A model generated the notes under the pieces. The model was not told where the DNA came from. It worked only from the letters and a program-made list of their open reading frames with translations, and did not search any database. DNA of 56,721 bases from Calditrichia bacterium (lineage in GTDB: Bacteria > Calditrichota > Calditrichia > Calditrichales > Calditrichaceae), in assembly GCA_026983775.1 (NCBI GenBank), contig JALSTK010000094.1:1-56721 (forward strand), given 5' to 3'. A program made the position numbers and the translations under genes. Shown in pieces: positions 1-9,028 of the stretch (the first letter of the stretch is position 1; the number at the start of each line of letters is the position of its first letter).

Positions 1-201
1 AAGGCTTTTTTCCTTATCCAGACCAAAATCGATCAAGCGGCTTAACAAAGACAGATCGAGTTGCCGGATTTGAGATAAAAAATGTTCCCGTTGCTCATCG
101 GTCAGCTCGTCCCAGAAACGGAATATGTGTCCCTGGCCCATAGCGTAAAGTTGTTCAATTTTCGTCTGTATTTGCTGATCTTTGACTTTAATCATTCCCA
201 T
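1..201 (-). CDS. UDP-sugar pyrophosphorylase (UAP1-like), N-terminal fragment
   Basis: This gene runs off the left edge of the window; only the first 67 codons are present. The translation contains YAMGQGHIFRFWDELTDEQ followed by a segment like QIRQLDLSLL. That pattern is typical of the helical N-terminus of eukaryote-type UDP-N-acetylglucosamine/UTP-hexose-1-phosphate pyrophosphorylases (UDPGP family). Such enzymes make UDP-GlcNAc or UDP-glucose from UTP and the sugar phosphate. The nucleotide-binding signature lies outside the window, so substrate cannot be judged. Two in-frame ATGs lie close together (201 and 195) with no strong ribosome-binding site; I took the first. Confidence 0.6.
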   Translation of the reverse strand, partial: MGMIKVKDQQIQTKIEQLYAMGQGHIFRFWDELTDEQREHFLSQIRQLDLSLLSRLIDFGLDKEKSL

Positions 202-302
202 ACCCGCATATTTACTAAGGAAGAATCAAATCCATTTTAGATATACAATAAACCGAAATTTAAGATGAATTCGCATAAGAAACAAACCCGAATCGGCCGG
301 AG

Positions 303-1658
303 TTAAAACAACGCGAACATGATATCCATTACATTGGTTCCCGTGGGTCCGGTCATGATCAGTTGATCCAATGTTTTAAAGAAAGGATAGGAATCATTGC
401 CATCCAGGAATGTATGGGGATTAAGATTTAAATTCTTGGCTCTTTCTTCCGTCAGATGATCGATCCAGGCTCCGGCGGCATCGGTCGGTCCGTCGGTTCC
501 GTCTGTTCCCACGCTGCAAAAATAAAAGGGTTTACTTATTCCGGCCATCTCTGTTAACACGGCCAGGACCAATTCCTGATTACGGCCTCCTTTTCCCTTG
601 CCCCTCAGGGTTACGGTCGGTTCGCCTCCGAGAATCAGGCATCCTGAAGAAGGAAGAGGATGTCCGTCCATAATGGCCGATTTCAAAATCGCTGCAATCA
701 GTTTTCCGATCTCCCTTGCTTCACCCCGGGCCTGATCCGTAAGAATCAGAGGAGCGAATCCATGTTTGCGGGCCATATCTTCCAGGAGCCCGAGCGCTTG
801 TTTATTATTTCCTATAATAAAATTATGCACCCGGTTGAATATTCGATCGCCCGGTTTCGGCGTTTCCTCCCGCTTCCCGCTTTGGCCCTCTTGAAATAGT
901 CGAACGACGGTTCGGGGAAGCTTTGCGGTTAATTCATATTTTTCGATAATTCGAAGTACATCGTTATAAGTCGTGTTATCGGCAGCCGTAGGTCCGGAGG
1001 CAATCACATCGAGCGGGTCTCCGATGACATCCGATAAAATAAGAGTTACGCACTGAGCCGGTTGGATCAGCTCGGCCAGGCGTCCTCCTTTAACCAGTGA
1101 AAGATGTTTGCGTAAGGCATTAATCTCTTCAATCGTTGCGCCGCATTTGAGGAGTTCCCGGTTCATTACGGCCAGATCCTCAAGGGTAATCTCCCGAGGC
1201 AGAACCTCGAACAGGGCCGAACCGCCTCCGGTAATCAAAACAATCACCAGATCATCCTGCTCTGCTTGCCGAGCTATTTTCAAAAGTTCAGTACCGGCTT
1301 TTAAAGTATTCATATCAGGGACCGGATGACCTGCTTCGAAGAGACGGAGCCTGTGAAGGGCACGACCATGGCCGTATTTTACGACCACAGCACCTGTAGT
1401 CACACGATCCTGCAACAGCTCTTCCATTTCCTCAGCCATATAGGCCGCTCCCTTGCCAAAACCGATGATGTAAATACGGTGGTATTTTTTCAAATCAAAG
1501 GTATGATCATGGATATATAAAAGATGCTTTTCTAAGTGAAGCTGCCTTTTGATGAGTTGGGCCGGATCCACGGCTTCAATGGCCTGACGAATCATCGTTG
1601 TAGCCAATTTTTTCAACGGCATATCGGGCTGATCCTTGTGGCTTACTTTCTTTGTCAT
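303..1658 (-). CDS. glycerate 2-kinase (DUF4147/MOFRL family)
   Basis: ATP-dependent phosphorylation of D-glycerate, normally to 2-phosphoglycerate, in the cytoplasm. The 451 residues match the family length and show its blocks in order: LITGGGSALFEVLP near residue 142, LRKHLSLVKGGRLAE near 182, SDVIGDPLDVIASGPTAAD near 210, and the C-terminal MOFRL block with GGEPTVTLRGKGKGGRNQE and SVGTDGTDGPTDAAGAW. The start at 1658 is uncertain: a second ATG at 1622 (MPLKKLATTMIRQAIEAVDP) looks more like the usual family N-terminus. The gene is divergent from the EamA exporter with only about 35 bp between the two chosen starts, so both promoters must be packed there. Confidence 0.88.
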   Translation of the reverse strand: MTKKVSHKDQPDMPLKKLATTMIRQAIEAVDPAQLIKRQLHLEKHLLYIHDHTFDLKKYHRIYIIGFGKGAAYMAEEMEELLQDRVTTGAVVVKYGHGRALHRLRLFEAGHPVPDMNTLKAGTELLKIARQAEQDDLVIVLITGGGSALFEVLPREITLEDLAVMNRELLKCGATIEEINALRKHLSLVKGGRLAELIQPAQCVTLILSDVIGDPLDVIASGPTAADNTTYNDVLRIIEKYELTAKLPRTVVRLFQEGQSGKREETPKPGDRIFNRVHNFIIGNNKQALGLLEDMARKHGFAPLILTDQARGEAREIGKLIAAILKSAIMDGHPLPSSGCLILGGEPTVTLRGKGKGGRNQELVLAVLTEMAGISKPFYFCSVGTDGTDGPTDAAGAWIDHLTEERAKNLNLNPHTFLDGNDSYPFFKTLDQLIMTGPTGTNVMDIMFALF

Positions 1659-1692
1659 TATTTTACCGTCATATATTTATCTTGTTATAGTA

Positions 1693-2574
1693 ATGAACGG
1701 ATTACGAATGAGAACTATGTTAATCCTGATATTTGCCGTTTTTATCGTTTCCTGGAGTTCCATATTCATCCGCTGGATGAAGGATTTGCATCCTCTGGTT
1801 ATTTCATTTTACCGTCTGGCGCTTAGCGCCCTGTTCCTTTTACCATGGGCTTTCCCACGTTTTAAGTCCGTCCGGATTCGACAGAAGCGGATACTTCCTT
1901 ACATGGTATGGGCAGGTATCTTTTTGGCTTTGCACTTCTTTTTCTGGATAGACTCCTTACAAAAAACCACCGTTGGAAACTCAATTTTTCTGGAAAGTAC
2001 TCACCCTTTATTTGCTCTGCTGCTCTCCATGTTTTTCCTGAAAGAGAAGGCTTCGAAAGCATTTATCCCGGCTCTGGTCTTCGGTTTAACCGGAATGTAT
2101 CTGACCGTTCACCGTGATATATATCAGAACATGGAAGCTCTGAGCGGTGATCTCATGGCTGTCTTCTCTGCGTTTTGTATTGCTGCCTACCTGCTGTTCG
2201 CCCGAAAGACAAAGCATCAAATCGATTTGCTACCGTATCTGGTCATGGTCTACAGTATAGCCGCCATGACCTTATTACCTTTTATTGTTCTCAAGGGACT
2301 TAGTCTGATACGAATCAGCTATTTCAATTTTTCCCTTCTGCTTCTTCTTGCCCTGGGCCCCAGTATGATCGGCCATTCTTTACTGAATTGGGCCTCGAGA
2401 CGAATGCCGATCTATAAAGTGAATATGGCCTTACTGGGTGAAGCCGTTCTCGCTACCTTTTATGCGGCGATTCTATTAAATGAAATCCCCTCGCTAAATT
2501 TTTATATCGGGGCTATTTTGATTCTCATTTCGATCGGCCTGGTTTTCCGAATAAAAACCGAAGTTAATATTTGA
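1693..2574 (+). CDS. EamA/DMT-superfamily membrane transporter
   Basis: Inner-membrane protein of 293 residues with about ten hydrophobic segments in two similar halves, the usual EamA (drug/metabolite transporter) layout. Recognisable pieces are FAVFIVSWSSIFIRWMKDLHP with FYRLALSALFLLPWA in the first half and GPSMIGHSLLNWASRR with a late GEAVLATFYAAILLNE in the second. EamA proteins export metabolites or amino acids; the substrate cannot be predicted here. The reading frame stays open further upstream, but the ATG at 1693 gives the normal short N-terminus and avoids overlapping the divergent glycerate kinase. Its stop overlaps the 3' end of the convergent ABC ATPase gene by 11 bp. Confidence 0.85.
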   Translation: MNGLRMRTMLILIFAVFIVSWSSIFIRWMKDLHPLVISFYRLALSALFLLPWAFPRFKSVRIRQKRILPYMVWAGIFLALHFFFWIDSLQKTTVGNSIFLESTHPLFALLLSMFFLKEKASKAFIPALVFGLTGMYLTVHRDIYQNMEALSGDLMAVFSAFCIAAYLLFARKTKHQIDLLPYLVMVYSIAAMTLLPFIVLKGLSLIRISYFNFSLLLLLALGPSMIGHSLLNWASRRMPIYKVNMALLGEAVLATFYAAILLNEIPSLNFYIGAILILISIGLVFRIKTEVNI

Positions 2575-3322
2575 CGGGTTTGGGTTGAATCGGTCCTTCG
2601 ATACTACCGCTGACAAACTGATTCACTACGGCATTATCCGACTGATGCAGAGCTTGAACATCCCCGTTAAAAATAATTTTGCCCACATGGAGCATAACCA
2701 CTCGTGTAGCCACTTTTTCCACGCTTTGCATATCGTGGGTTACGACGATAGAGGTAAGTTTAAGCTGATTGCTGAGGTCTATGATCAGTTTGTCGATACT
2801 GGCTGCCATTATCGGATCGAGCCCGGTAGTTGGCTCATCATACAGAACATATTTGGGGTCCATCACAATGGCTCGGGCCAGGCCAATTCGCTTCTTCATA
2901 CCTCCCGAAAGTTCGGCAGGTCGTAAATCCTGGGTTCCCGGCAGGCCGACCAATTCCAGCTTTTCCGCCACTTTTCTTTCGATTTCAGCCGGCGACAAAT
3001 CCGTATGTTCCACTAAAGGCAGAGCCACGTTTTCAGCTACCGACATCGAATCGAAAAGAGCCGCACCCTGGAAAAGGAAACCGAACTGTTTACGAAGAAA
3101 GAAGAGATCTTTCTGGCCTACTTTCCGGATGGCAATATTATCCACCAAAATATAGCCTTTGTCCGGCTGCATCAAATTGAGGATATGCTTCAACAGGACG
3201 CTTTTTCCACAACCGCTACGCCCAATAATCACTAACCGTTCGCCATCGAAAACATCGAGATCAACGCCCCTTAGAACCACTTTCTCATCAAAAGATTTGT
3301 GTAGATTATGGATTTTTATCAT
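2564..3322 (-). CDS. mlaF: ABC transporter ATPase, MlaF type
   Basis: ATPase subunit (252 residues) of an Mla-type ABC system that moves phospholipids or other hydrophobic molecules between the inner membrane and the periplasm. It has Walker A GRSGCGKSVLLKH, a Q-loop region FLFQGAALFDSMSVAENVALP (the last part is typical of the MlaF/Ttg2A group), signature LSGGMKKRIGLARA and Walker B VLYDEPTTGLDP followed by the switch histidine in VVTHDM. It follows the permease gene by two bases. No MlaD-like substrate-binding gene is next to it in the window. Confidence 0.88.
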   Translation of the reverse strand: MIKIHNLHKSFDEKVVLRGVDLDVFDGERLVIIGRSGCGKSVLLKHILNLMQPDKGYILVDNIAIRKVGQKDLFFLRKQFGFLFQGAALFDSMSVAENVALPLVEHTDLSPAEIERKVAEKLELVGLPGTQDLRPAELSGGMKKRIGLARAIVMDPKYVLYDEPTTGLDPIMAASIDKLIIDLSNQLKLTSIVVTHDMQSVEKVATRVVMLHVGKIIFNGDVQALHQSDNAVVNQFVSGSIEGPIQPKPVKY

Positions 3323-3324
3323 AA

Positions 3325-4095
3325 TTAAAAGAGGATCACTGAAATTAAATAATCGTTTAACAATATTAATGCCGAGGATAGAACAAAGGCCCGGATGGTG
3401 GACTGGCCGACGCCTTCCGCCCCGCCGCTGGTATTAAATCCGACGTAACAGCCGATAATGGCCGTTGTTCCACCGAAAACGAATGCTTTAATCAAACCCG
3501 ACATTACATTCATAATCGTAAAAAAATCCTTAACGCTACCAAAGAAAATTTCAGGGGGCAGGTCCAGATTCATATAAGCAACAAAATAGGCCCCTAAAAT
3601 CCCTACCAGATCAGCTATAATGGTTAATACGGGAATCATCACAAAACCGCTGAAAATTCTGGGTAATGCCAGATAGCGGATCGGATCAATCGCCAGAGAT
3701 TCCAGAGCATCGATTTGTTCCGTTACCTTCATCGTACCGATTTCGGCTGCGATCGAAGCTCCGATACGGCCGGCCGCAACCAGAGCCGTTAATACCGGGC
3801 CCAATTCGATAAAAATAGCAACACTTGTAGCCGCCCCCAGATAATTAAAGGAAATAAAACCTTGCAACTGGTAGGCTGTTTGTACAGAGGCTACGGCTCC
3901 GGCGAAGATTCCAACGAAAATAACGAGAGGCAGAGATTTGACTCCGATCTCGTACATCTGGTAGAATACCAACGACCTGTTTTTCCATAGCTGGCCGAAG
4001 TAATTGACGGTCTTCCCCAGCATAATGAAAACTTCGCCGGTCTGCTGGATAAAACGAATAGCACGCGAACCGAACCCTGATATTTGTTCGATCAT
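3325..4095 (-). CDS. mlaE: ABC transporter permease, MlaE type
   Basis: Permease (256 residues) partner of the MlaF-type ATPase. It has the family blocks GIFAGAVASVQTAYQL, ELGPVLTALVAAGRIGASIAAE, GTMKVTEQIDALESLAIDP and a late GFNTSGGAEGVGQSTIRA, with five or so membrane spans. MlaE proteins form the transmembrane dimer of phospholipid-trafficking complexes. Its ATG directly follows the TAA of the upstream outer-membrane protein gene, so the two are probably translationally coupled, and the ATPase gene follows within two bases. Confidence 0.9.
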   Translation of the reverse strand: MIEQISGFGSRAIRFIQQTGEVFIMLGKTVNYFGQLWKNRSLVFYQMYEIGVKSLPLVIFVGIFAGAVASVQTAYQLQGFISFNYLGAATSVAIFIELGPVLTALVAAGRIGASIAAEIGTMKVTEQIDALESLAIDPIRYLALPRIFSGFVMIPVLTIIADLVGILGAYFVAYMNLDLPPEIFFGSVKDFFTIMNVMSGLIKAFVFGGTTAIIGCYVGFNTSGGAEGVGQSTIRAFVLSSALILLNDYLISVILF

Positions 4096-7000
4096 TTAGA
4101 AATCAACACCCATGGATAAATAATGCATCGGAGTACTCGATTTTTGCAAATTATAGTTCCAGGCCAAATCGTATTTGAGAATAATACCGAGAAATCCCAG
4201 ATACATCCTGGCCCCGAATCCGTATCCGGCCACAATATCGTGAAATATTCCGTTCTTTACCCCCCGGAACTTTTGCATATCGGAGGCCTGCCAGGCTGAT
4301 CCGACGTCGGTGAAAAAGACTCCTTTAATATTTCCAAACTGCATGGGTGGAAATCCGAATTGCATATAAGGAATCAGAGGGAAACGAAATTCAAAATTCA
4401 TTAAACTAAAAGCCGTACCGGTTCTTTCATAATAGCGGGCCCCTCTCAAGGGCATCACAAATTCGGAAAAATAGACATCATATAAGTTATCAATACGGAT
4501 ATTGCCGTTAAACCGCCGGTTGAGCCAGTTTTCCGTACCCCCGAGAAAAAAACGTTGCGGTTGCTTACCCGTACTGAAACCTCCCGCATAACGAAAAGCC
4601 AGTGAATAATTCATGGGTAATTTAATATAACGGCGCAAATCCGTTTTAATGGTATAAAACTCAGGACTGTTTGAGACATATTTGGGGCTGAATATAAAAC
4701 CGATTGACCCCCGAAAACCATCACGAGGCCCCGTATCCGGCCAGACCCATTCCGACGTATCATGAACCAATTGCAAAGCCGGCATAATACTGGATATTTT
4801 CTGGCCGGGTACGTCCAATTGGAGAAACTCCATAGTGGCATTCCACCAATTCAGCGAAAAATCCACCCGGGTAAATTTGTTGAACGGATGCGAGGCCATT
4901 CCCCAAAAACCATACGTACGATAACGAACCAGTCCCAGACCGGTCCAATAAGTATTGGCATAATGAAAGAGGGTCATGCCGTAATCCGTTCTGCGCGGCA
5001 AATAAAAATATTGAAGGGTTAGATAGCTGTTTCGCAGATCGAATACGAGATTCGTACCCAAATATATTTTATGATTACCCAACACATCGCTAAAAGCAAT
5101 GGCCGTATAGCCCTGAAATCCCCACAAAGTATTATAGGAAGCAGCACCGTTCACTAAATCCGGCGAAAATTTCACCCGATAGTTATGCACCTTGTAATTA
5201 CCGCTTTCCAGTTTATACTCATCGGTTTTAAGCTTAACTTTCGCTTTCTTTTTAGAGAGCCTGCGATCCATATTGGCAAAAACGTAATGGCTGTAATCTT
5301 CGGACGTGCTCTTCATTGTGAGCCGGGTGCCCAGAGAATCCGCCGCTACCGTTTTTTCCCTGGGGCGTTGAAAAATCAAAGGAGCATATCCTTCTTTAAG
5401 GCGCTTAATATACTGAGTTTCCTCTACCTTTACAGCGGGCAGGTTGAATGGGTCGGCAATGGTGAATATATCCCAGCCGCCTTCCTGAAAAGAAGCAAAA
5501 GCCAATGTTTTCCCGTCGCGGTCGAGGCTTAATTGGTACGCACCGGTCAGTAAATTGGTAATCGCATACACACTATCGTTTACCAGATTATGATGGTAGA
5601 TATTTGAAATTCCCTCATGATCGCTGACATAGAGCAATTCTTTCCCATCCGGTGAGAACAAAGGACTGGTTTCATTACTTTGCCATTCGGTAATACGCTT
5701 CATTCCGGACCCGTCCCGATTAACAATATAGATATCCTGATTTTTGAAGTTGTGAGCGGACATTCGAAAATTTTTCGGAATTTGATCCTTAGATAAGAAC
5801 GAACCGCGGTCGGATACAAAGACAATGCGCTCTCCGTCCGGTGACCATTTGGGATAGGAATCCGAGAAGATATCGTTGGTCAGGTTCCTGATTTTTCCTG
5901 TTTTCAAATTGAAAATATAGATGTCACTCTGCCCGTTGAGGTTGCCGATAAACGCAATATTCTGGCCATCGGGAGACCAGGCGGCCGAAAAGATACCATC
6001 CAGATTAAATTTATGCTGTTTAAAGTGACCTGTCTTCAGATTATAAATATACAGAGCATCCTGATCACCTGCTTTAGCGGAAAAAGCCACGTAAGCAGCA
6101 TCCGGAGACCAGTCCATCCCCGGACTCAACCAGTGTAATTCCTCGAAGTTGACCGAGGTCTCACCCTTTACCAAACGCTTAATTACTTTATGTTCCAATA
6201 CGTCCATTAAATAAATGGATTGCTTCCCGTCTTTATCCGACAGAAAAACCATCTTATCCCCCTGAGGAGAAAGGGTGGGACTGATATTGAGATAATTCTT
6301 CGTTTTCTTATGTTTGGTGAGTCTGCTGGCTATATCGTCGGTTTCTTTGCGGTCTGCTATATCCGGCCAATATTCTTTACGCATGGCTTTTTGCCAATTG
6401 TCGGAAAGCTCATCCAGTTTCATGCCCAGGGCGGATTTAAAAGCGGATTCGAAACGGAAACTGCCCTTCAGTTTATGCAAGATTTCAGCTATTTTAGGAT
6501 TGCCGTATTTTTGAGCGATATAGCGAAAGACACTTTGTCCGCCCTGATAGGCCATATAATAACTGAGATATTTTATCGGAGGCAAATAGCCGCTCATCGT
6601 TGCATCCCGCAGAATCATATCGGCTCGGGTATCCCAGCGCATGGAAAAATATTCGGCCAGTCCTTCTGCGAACCAGGTGGGAACCGGAACCACCTGTCCG
6701 GAAACGATGGATTGAATCGATCCGCCATAGAGCATATCATTCATGACGGCATGAGTCAATTCGTGATGAATAACATGGCGTAACTGATCGTACGACCCCT
6801 CGAAGGGGATAACCACGCGATTCTTATAAAGCTCCGTAACCCCTCCGACACCTTCCGGCAGGTAGGAATCCAATACATTGGTCTGCTGAAAATCGTTATG
6901 GGATTTATAGAGAATAATTTTGACCCTGTCCTGAATCTCATATTGAAAATCCTCTTTCAGATATACATAAGAAGATTCGGCTTCATCGGCGACAAATACA

Positions 7001-7164
7001 GCTAATGGATAGGCACCCGGATAAAAATATACATCGAAATGCTCGGATTGTAGAAAATGCCATTTAAAATCATGATATTGCACTTTATTCTGACCGAATC
7101 CCTGGGCAAAAAGAGGAACAGAGATTAATAAAATCAATACAATTAGTTTATTCCAAAGTTTCAT
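4096..7164 (-). CDS. secreted peptidase-MA / TolB-propeller / outer-membrane barrel protein
   Basis: Large exported protein of 1022 residues with a signal peptide (KLIVLILLISVPLFAQG). After it come a zinc-metallopeptidase-like domain with HHELTHAVMND near residue 138 (HExxH-type), then TolB/WD40-like PD40 repeats at roughly 280-560 (WSPDGQNIAFIG, WSPDGERIVFVSD, FSPDGKELLYVSD). The C-terminal ~380 residues are rich in alternating aromatic strands and resemble an Omp85/surface-antigen barrel (FFLGGTENWLNRRFNG, VFFTDVGSAWQ). Such fusions occur in FCB bacteria; the function is unproven. The stop codon abuts the MlaE start, suggesting a link to envelope lipid transport. Whether the peptidase is active cannot be told from sequence alone. 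Confidence 0.8.
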   Translation of the reverse strand: MKLWNKLIVLILLISVPLFAQGFGQNKVQYHDFKWHFLQSEHFDVYFYPGAYPLAVFVADEAESSYVYLKEDFQYEIQDRVKIILYKSHNDFQQTNVLDSYLPEGVGGVTELYKNRVVIPFEGSYDQLRHVIHHELTHAVMNDMLYGGSIQSIVSGQVVPVPTWFAEGLAEYFSMRWDTRADMILRDATMSGYLPPIKYLSYYMAYQGGQSVFRYIAQKYGNPKIAEILHKLKGSFRFESAFKSALGMKLDELSDNWQKAMRKEYWPDIADRKETDDIASRLTKHKKTKNYLNISPTLSPQGDKMVFLSDKDGKQSIYLMDVLEHKVIKRLVKGETSVNFEELHWLSPGMDWSPDAAYVAFSAKAGDQDALYIYNLKTGHFKQHKFNLDGIFSAAWSPDGQNIAFIGNLNGQSDIYIFNLKTGKIRNLTNDIFSDSYPKWSPDGERIVFVSDRGSFLSKDQIPKNFRMSAHNFKNQDIYIVNRDGSGMKRITEWQSNETSPLFSPDGKELLYVSDHEGISNIYHHNLVNDSVYAITNLLTGAYQLSLDRDGKTLAFASFQEGGWDIFTIADPFNLPAVKVEETQYIKRLKEGYAPLIFQRPREKTVAADSLGTRLTMKSTSEDYSHYVFANMDRRLSKKKAKVKLKTDEYKLESGNYKVHNYRVKFSPDLVNGAASYNTLWGFQGYTAIAFSDVLGNHKIYLGTNLVFDLRNSYLTLQYFYLPRRTDYGMTLFHYANTYWTGLGLVRYRTYGFWGMASHPFNKFTRVDFSLNWWNATMEFLQLDVPGQKISSIMPALQLVHDTSEWVWPDTGPRDGFRGSIGFIFSPKYVSNSPEFYTIKTDLRRYIKLPMNYSLAFRYAGGFSTGKQPQRFFLGGTENWLNRRFNGNIRIDNLYDVYFSEFVMPLRGARYYERTGTAFSLMNFEFRFPLIPYMQFGFPPMQFGNIKGVFFTDVGSAWQASDMQKFRGVKNGIFHDIVAGYGFGARMYLGFLGIILKYDLAWNYNLQKSSTPMHYLSMGVDF

Positions 7165-7299
7165 AAAAAATTCCCATGCTTAGTTCATAGAGAAGCTAAG
7201 GATATATGCCAGAACAATCAAGTACCGGCAAGCTTACTCACTTGTAATTATCCTTACATTTTTCTAAATTTGTTCAATGATTATTAAACCGAAGAGTTC

Positions 7300-7695
7300 A
7301 TGAAAAAAGTTCCCCCGATCTTTATTAAAATGGCTTTGTTTGCCGCCATTCCCTTTCTTTTGACAAATTGCCAAGCCAATCCCGAACATGCGTTGTCAAA
7401 GAAACAATTTACGGAGATACTTACCGATATTATGATTATTCAAAAAATGAATATAAAGGATAAGGAGAAGGCGGAACGTATTGAGGATGTATTGGATACC
7501 CACCATACAACCCGCGATCAGTTCTTGCAAATGAAGCAGTTACATGCGGATGATCCTCAATTCTGGATGGAGGTCTACCGGAAAATTCAAAAGAATATTA
7601 AAGAACGAAGTTACGCGCTTAATAAGAAGAGACACAAAAGAAGAGTTAAAAAGAAGCATAATTTATTCAAGGGTTCGAAGGTCTTACCCCAGTAA
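7300..7695 (+). CDS. DUF4296-type lipoprotein
   Basis: Small protein of 131 residues with a lipoprotein signal ending in LLTNC, so it is probably lipid-anchored. The rest is helical and charged (LSKKQFTEILTDIMIIQKMN, then a basic C-terminus with KKRHKRRVKKKH). The pattern resembles DUF4296, a family of unknown function common in Bacteroidota-type genomes. It is the only rightward gene between two leftward blocks. A weak ribosome-binding site (GAAGAG) precedes the ATG. Its end overlaps the convergent thioredoxin gene by 12 bp. Confidence 0.65.
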   Translation: MKKVPPIFIKMALFAAIPFLLTNCQANPEHALSKKQFTEILTDIMIIQKMNIKDKEKAERIEDVLDTHHTTRDQFLQMKQLHADDPQFWMEVYRKIQKNIKERSYALNKKRHKRRVKKKHNLFKGSKVLPQ

Positions 7696-8073
7696 TTTAC
7701 GGAGCGCTGCCTCTGTTTTCGCGCCCAATAAAAACGATTCTACTTCTCCTCCTTCGACGATCACAGTGGATGGAGTGCCCATCACTCCAAAAATTTTACC
7801 TACCGCCATGTCTTCGGCCAGATTCACTTTGCGAATATTTTCAAATTCCTTATTCAATTTATCGATTACAGGAGTCATCCGTTTACATGCCGCGCAGGAA
7901 GTGGTATAAAAATAGATCAGAAGCTTTTTACCCGAACTAATTTCACTGCCCAGCACACCGGGTACCTCTTCTATCACCTTGCCTTTTTTGGAAAAAGTGG
8001 ATAGACGAATATAGAGCTGCAGAACAACAAAGAAGCCCACAACAGCCAATACTATATAGAGTACACTATTCAT
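7684..8073 (-). CDS. membrane-anchored thioredoxin-fold protein
   Basis: A 129-residue protein with one N-terminal membrane span (VLYIVLAVVGFFVVLQLYI) followed by a thioredoxin fold. The redox motif is CAAC in YTTSCAACKRMTPVIDKL and the cis-proline loop is GVMGTPSTVIVEGG. It is probably a membrane-tethered disulfide reductase or thiol carrier. It is the last gene of a leftward set (rhodanese, DUF1858, DUF6132, thioredoxin) and overlaps the DUF6132 gene by 8 bp, which argues for one transcript and a shared job. Confidence 0.82.
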   Translation of the reverse strand: MNSVLYIVLAVVGFFVVLQLYIRLSTFSKKGKVIEEVPGVLGSEISSGKKLLIYFYTTSCAACKRMTPVIDKLNKEFENIRKVNLAEDMAVGKIFGVMGTPSTVIVEGGEVESFLLGAKTEAALRKLLG

Positions 8074-8299
8074 CGGCTTCTTCTCCGGCCTTTTTTGATT
8101 TTATTCTTCCATCCCAGGCCAGTAATAATCCCGCACCCAGACCATAGCCACTTGTTATATAAGGGTTACTGCTTAAAGGACAGGTTCCCGATGCACAGCC
8201 GATAAAATAATAATATGCATATCCGAGCCCCAGTCCGATCAGCCCGTACAGTCCCATCTTACGCCATTTATTTTTTATCATCACAACACCGGCCTTCAT
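8066..8299 (-). CDS. DUF6132-like small membrane protein
   Basis: A 77-residue protein with two hydrophobic spans flanking a cysteine-containing loop, FIGCASGTCPLSSNPY. That loop is the mark of the DUF6132 family, which often neighbours thioredoxins and rhodaneses; function unknown. The start may be the ATG at 8299 or the internal one at 8281 (MIKNKWRKMG). The first overlaps the DUF1858 gene by 4 bp, a typical coupled ATGA junction, so I keep it. The paired cysteines suggest the protein takes part in thiol or persulfide transfer at the membrane (inference). Confidence 0.7.
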   Translation of the reverse strand: MKAGVVMIKNKWRKMGLYGLIGLGLGYAYYYFIGCASGTCPLSSNPYITSGYGLGAGLLLAWDGRIKSKKAGEEADE

Positions 8300-8514
8300 T
8301 TATTTTGTTTATTTTTTTCGGAAACTACCCGGTTTAACCGTTCGACAACCGTATCCATAGGCAGCCCTTTTTCCTTAACTTTTTCTTCCAGAGTTCCCCA
8401 AACCGGTTCTCCGCAGACCAGACATTGAACACCCATATCTTGCATTGGACCGATGGTTTCAGGAAATTTCTCAACAATTTCCTCGATGTCCATGCTTTTC
8501 GTAATGAACTTCAT
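8296..8514 (-). CDS. DUF1858-domain protein
   Basis: A 72-residue soluble protein covering one DUF1858 domain: TKSMDIEEIVEKFPETIGPM followed by a CLVCGEPVWGTLEE segment with a CxxC pair. The family is also described as a hybrid-cluster-protein-associated redox disulfide domain, and is thought to handle disulfide or persulfide chemistry. It sits between the rhodanese and DUF6132 genes in the same orientation, supporting a sulfur or nitrosative-stress redox role. Confidence 0.78.
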   Translation of the reverse strand: MKFITKSMDIEEIVEKFPETIGPMQDMGVQCLVCGEPVWGTLEEKVKEKGLPMDTVVERLNRVVSEKNKQNK

Positions 8515-8587
8515 CTTGTACTACCTTCCGTATACAAAGTGGATTTCCAAATCATTCATTTTAGATGCAAAAGTAGTAAAGCAGGGG

Positions 8588-8992
8588 TCAGGGTTTTATT
8601 ATCTTTTTCGGCAATGCATTCCAGGCTCTCATCCCGCCCAGCATATTTACCGCTTTAAAACCTTTCTTTAGCAGAAATCGGGTAGCCCTCAGGGAGCGGT
8701 TCCCGCTGCGGCAGTACACTACAATTTTCTTCTCTTTGAATCGGTTTAATTTCCGGTACTGTTCCGCCAGAACCTGCAAAGGAAGGAGTCGGGCTCCCTC
8801 AATATGACCCAATCTGCCGTTGAATTCCTCAGGAGTCCGCACATCCAGTAAAAGAATATCCTGTTTTGCATCCAACATCTGGCGGACTTCACCGACGGTT
8901 ACATTTTGTGTTTTGGTAGTGGAAGTTTGGCCGAATGCAAAGCCTATTGAAAGGACAAAAGGTAAAATTAGTTTCGCGATTCTTAAGTTCAT
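8588..8992 (-). CDS. exported rhodanese-domain protein
   Basis: A 134-residue single-domain rhodanese with a signal peptide (LILPFVLSIGFAFGQT), so it works outside the cytoplasm. The domain starts with VGEVRQMLDAKQDILLLDVR, continues with TPEEFNGRLGHIEGARLLP, and has the active-site loop VVYCRSGNRS with the catalytic cysteine near residue 94. Rhodaneses carry sulfane sulfur as a cysteine persulfide. It probably heads the redox cluster that continues with DUF1858, DUF6132 and thioredoxin genes (72-bp gap to the next gene). Confidence 0.85.
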   Translation of the reverse strand: MNLRIAKLILPFVLSIGFAFGQTSTTKTQNVTVGEVRQMLDAKQDILLLDVRTPEEFNGRLGHIEGARLLPLQVLAEQYRKLNRFKEKKIVVYCRSGNRSLRATRFLLKKGFKAVNMLGGMRAWNALPKKIIKP

Positions 8993-9028
8993 ACCATCCT
9001 TTTCCCGGTAAAATTGTTACTGCATTAA

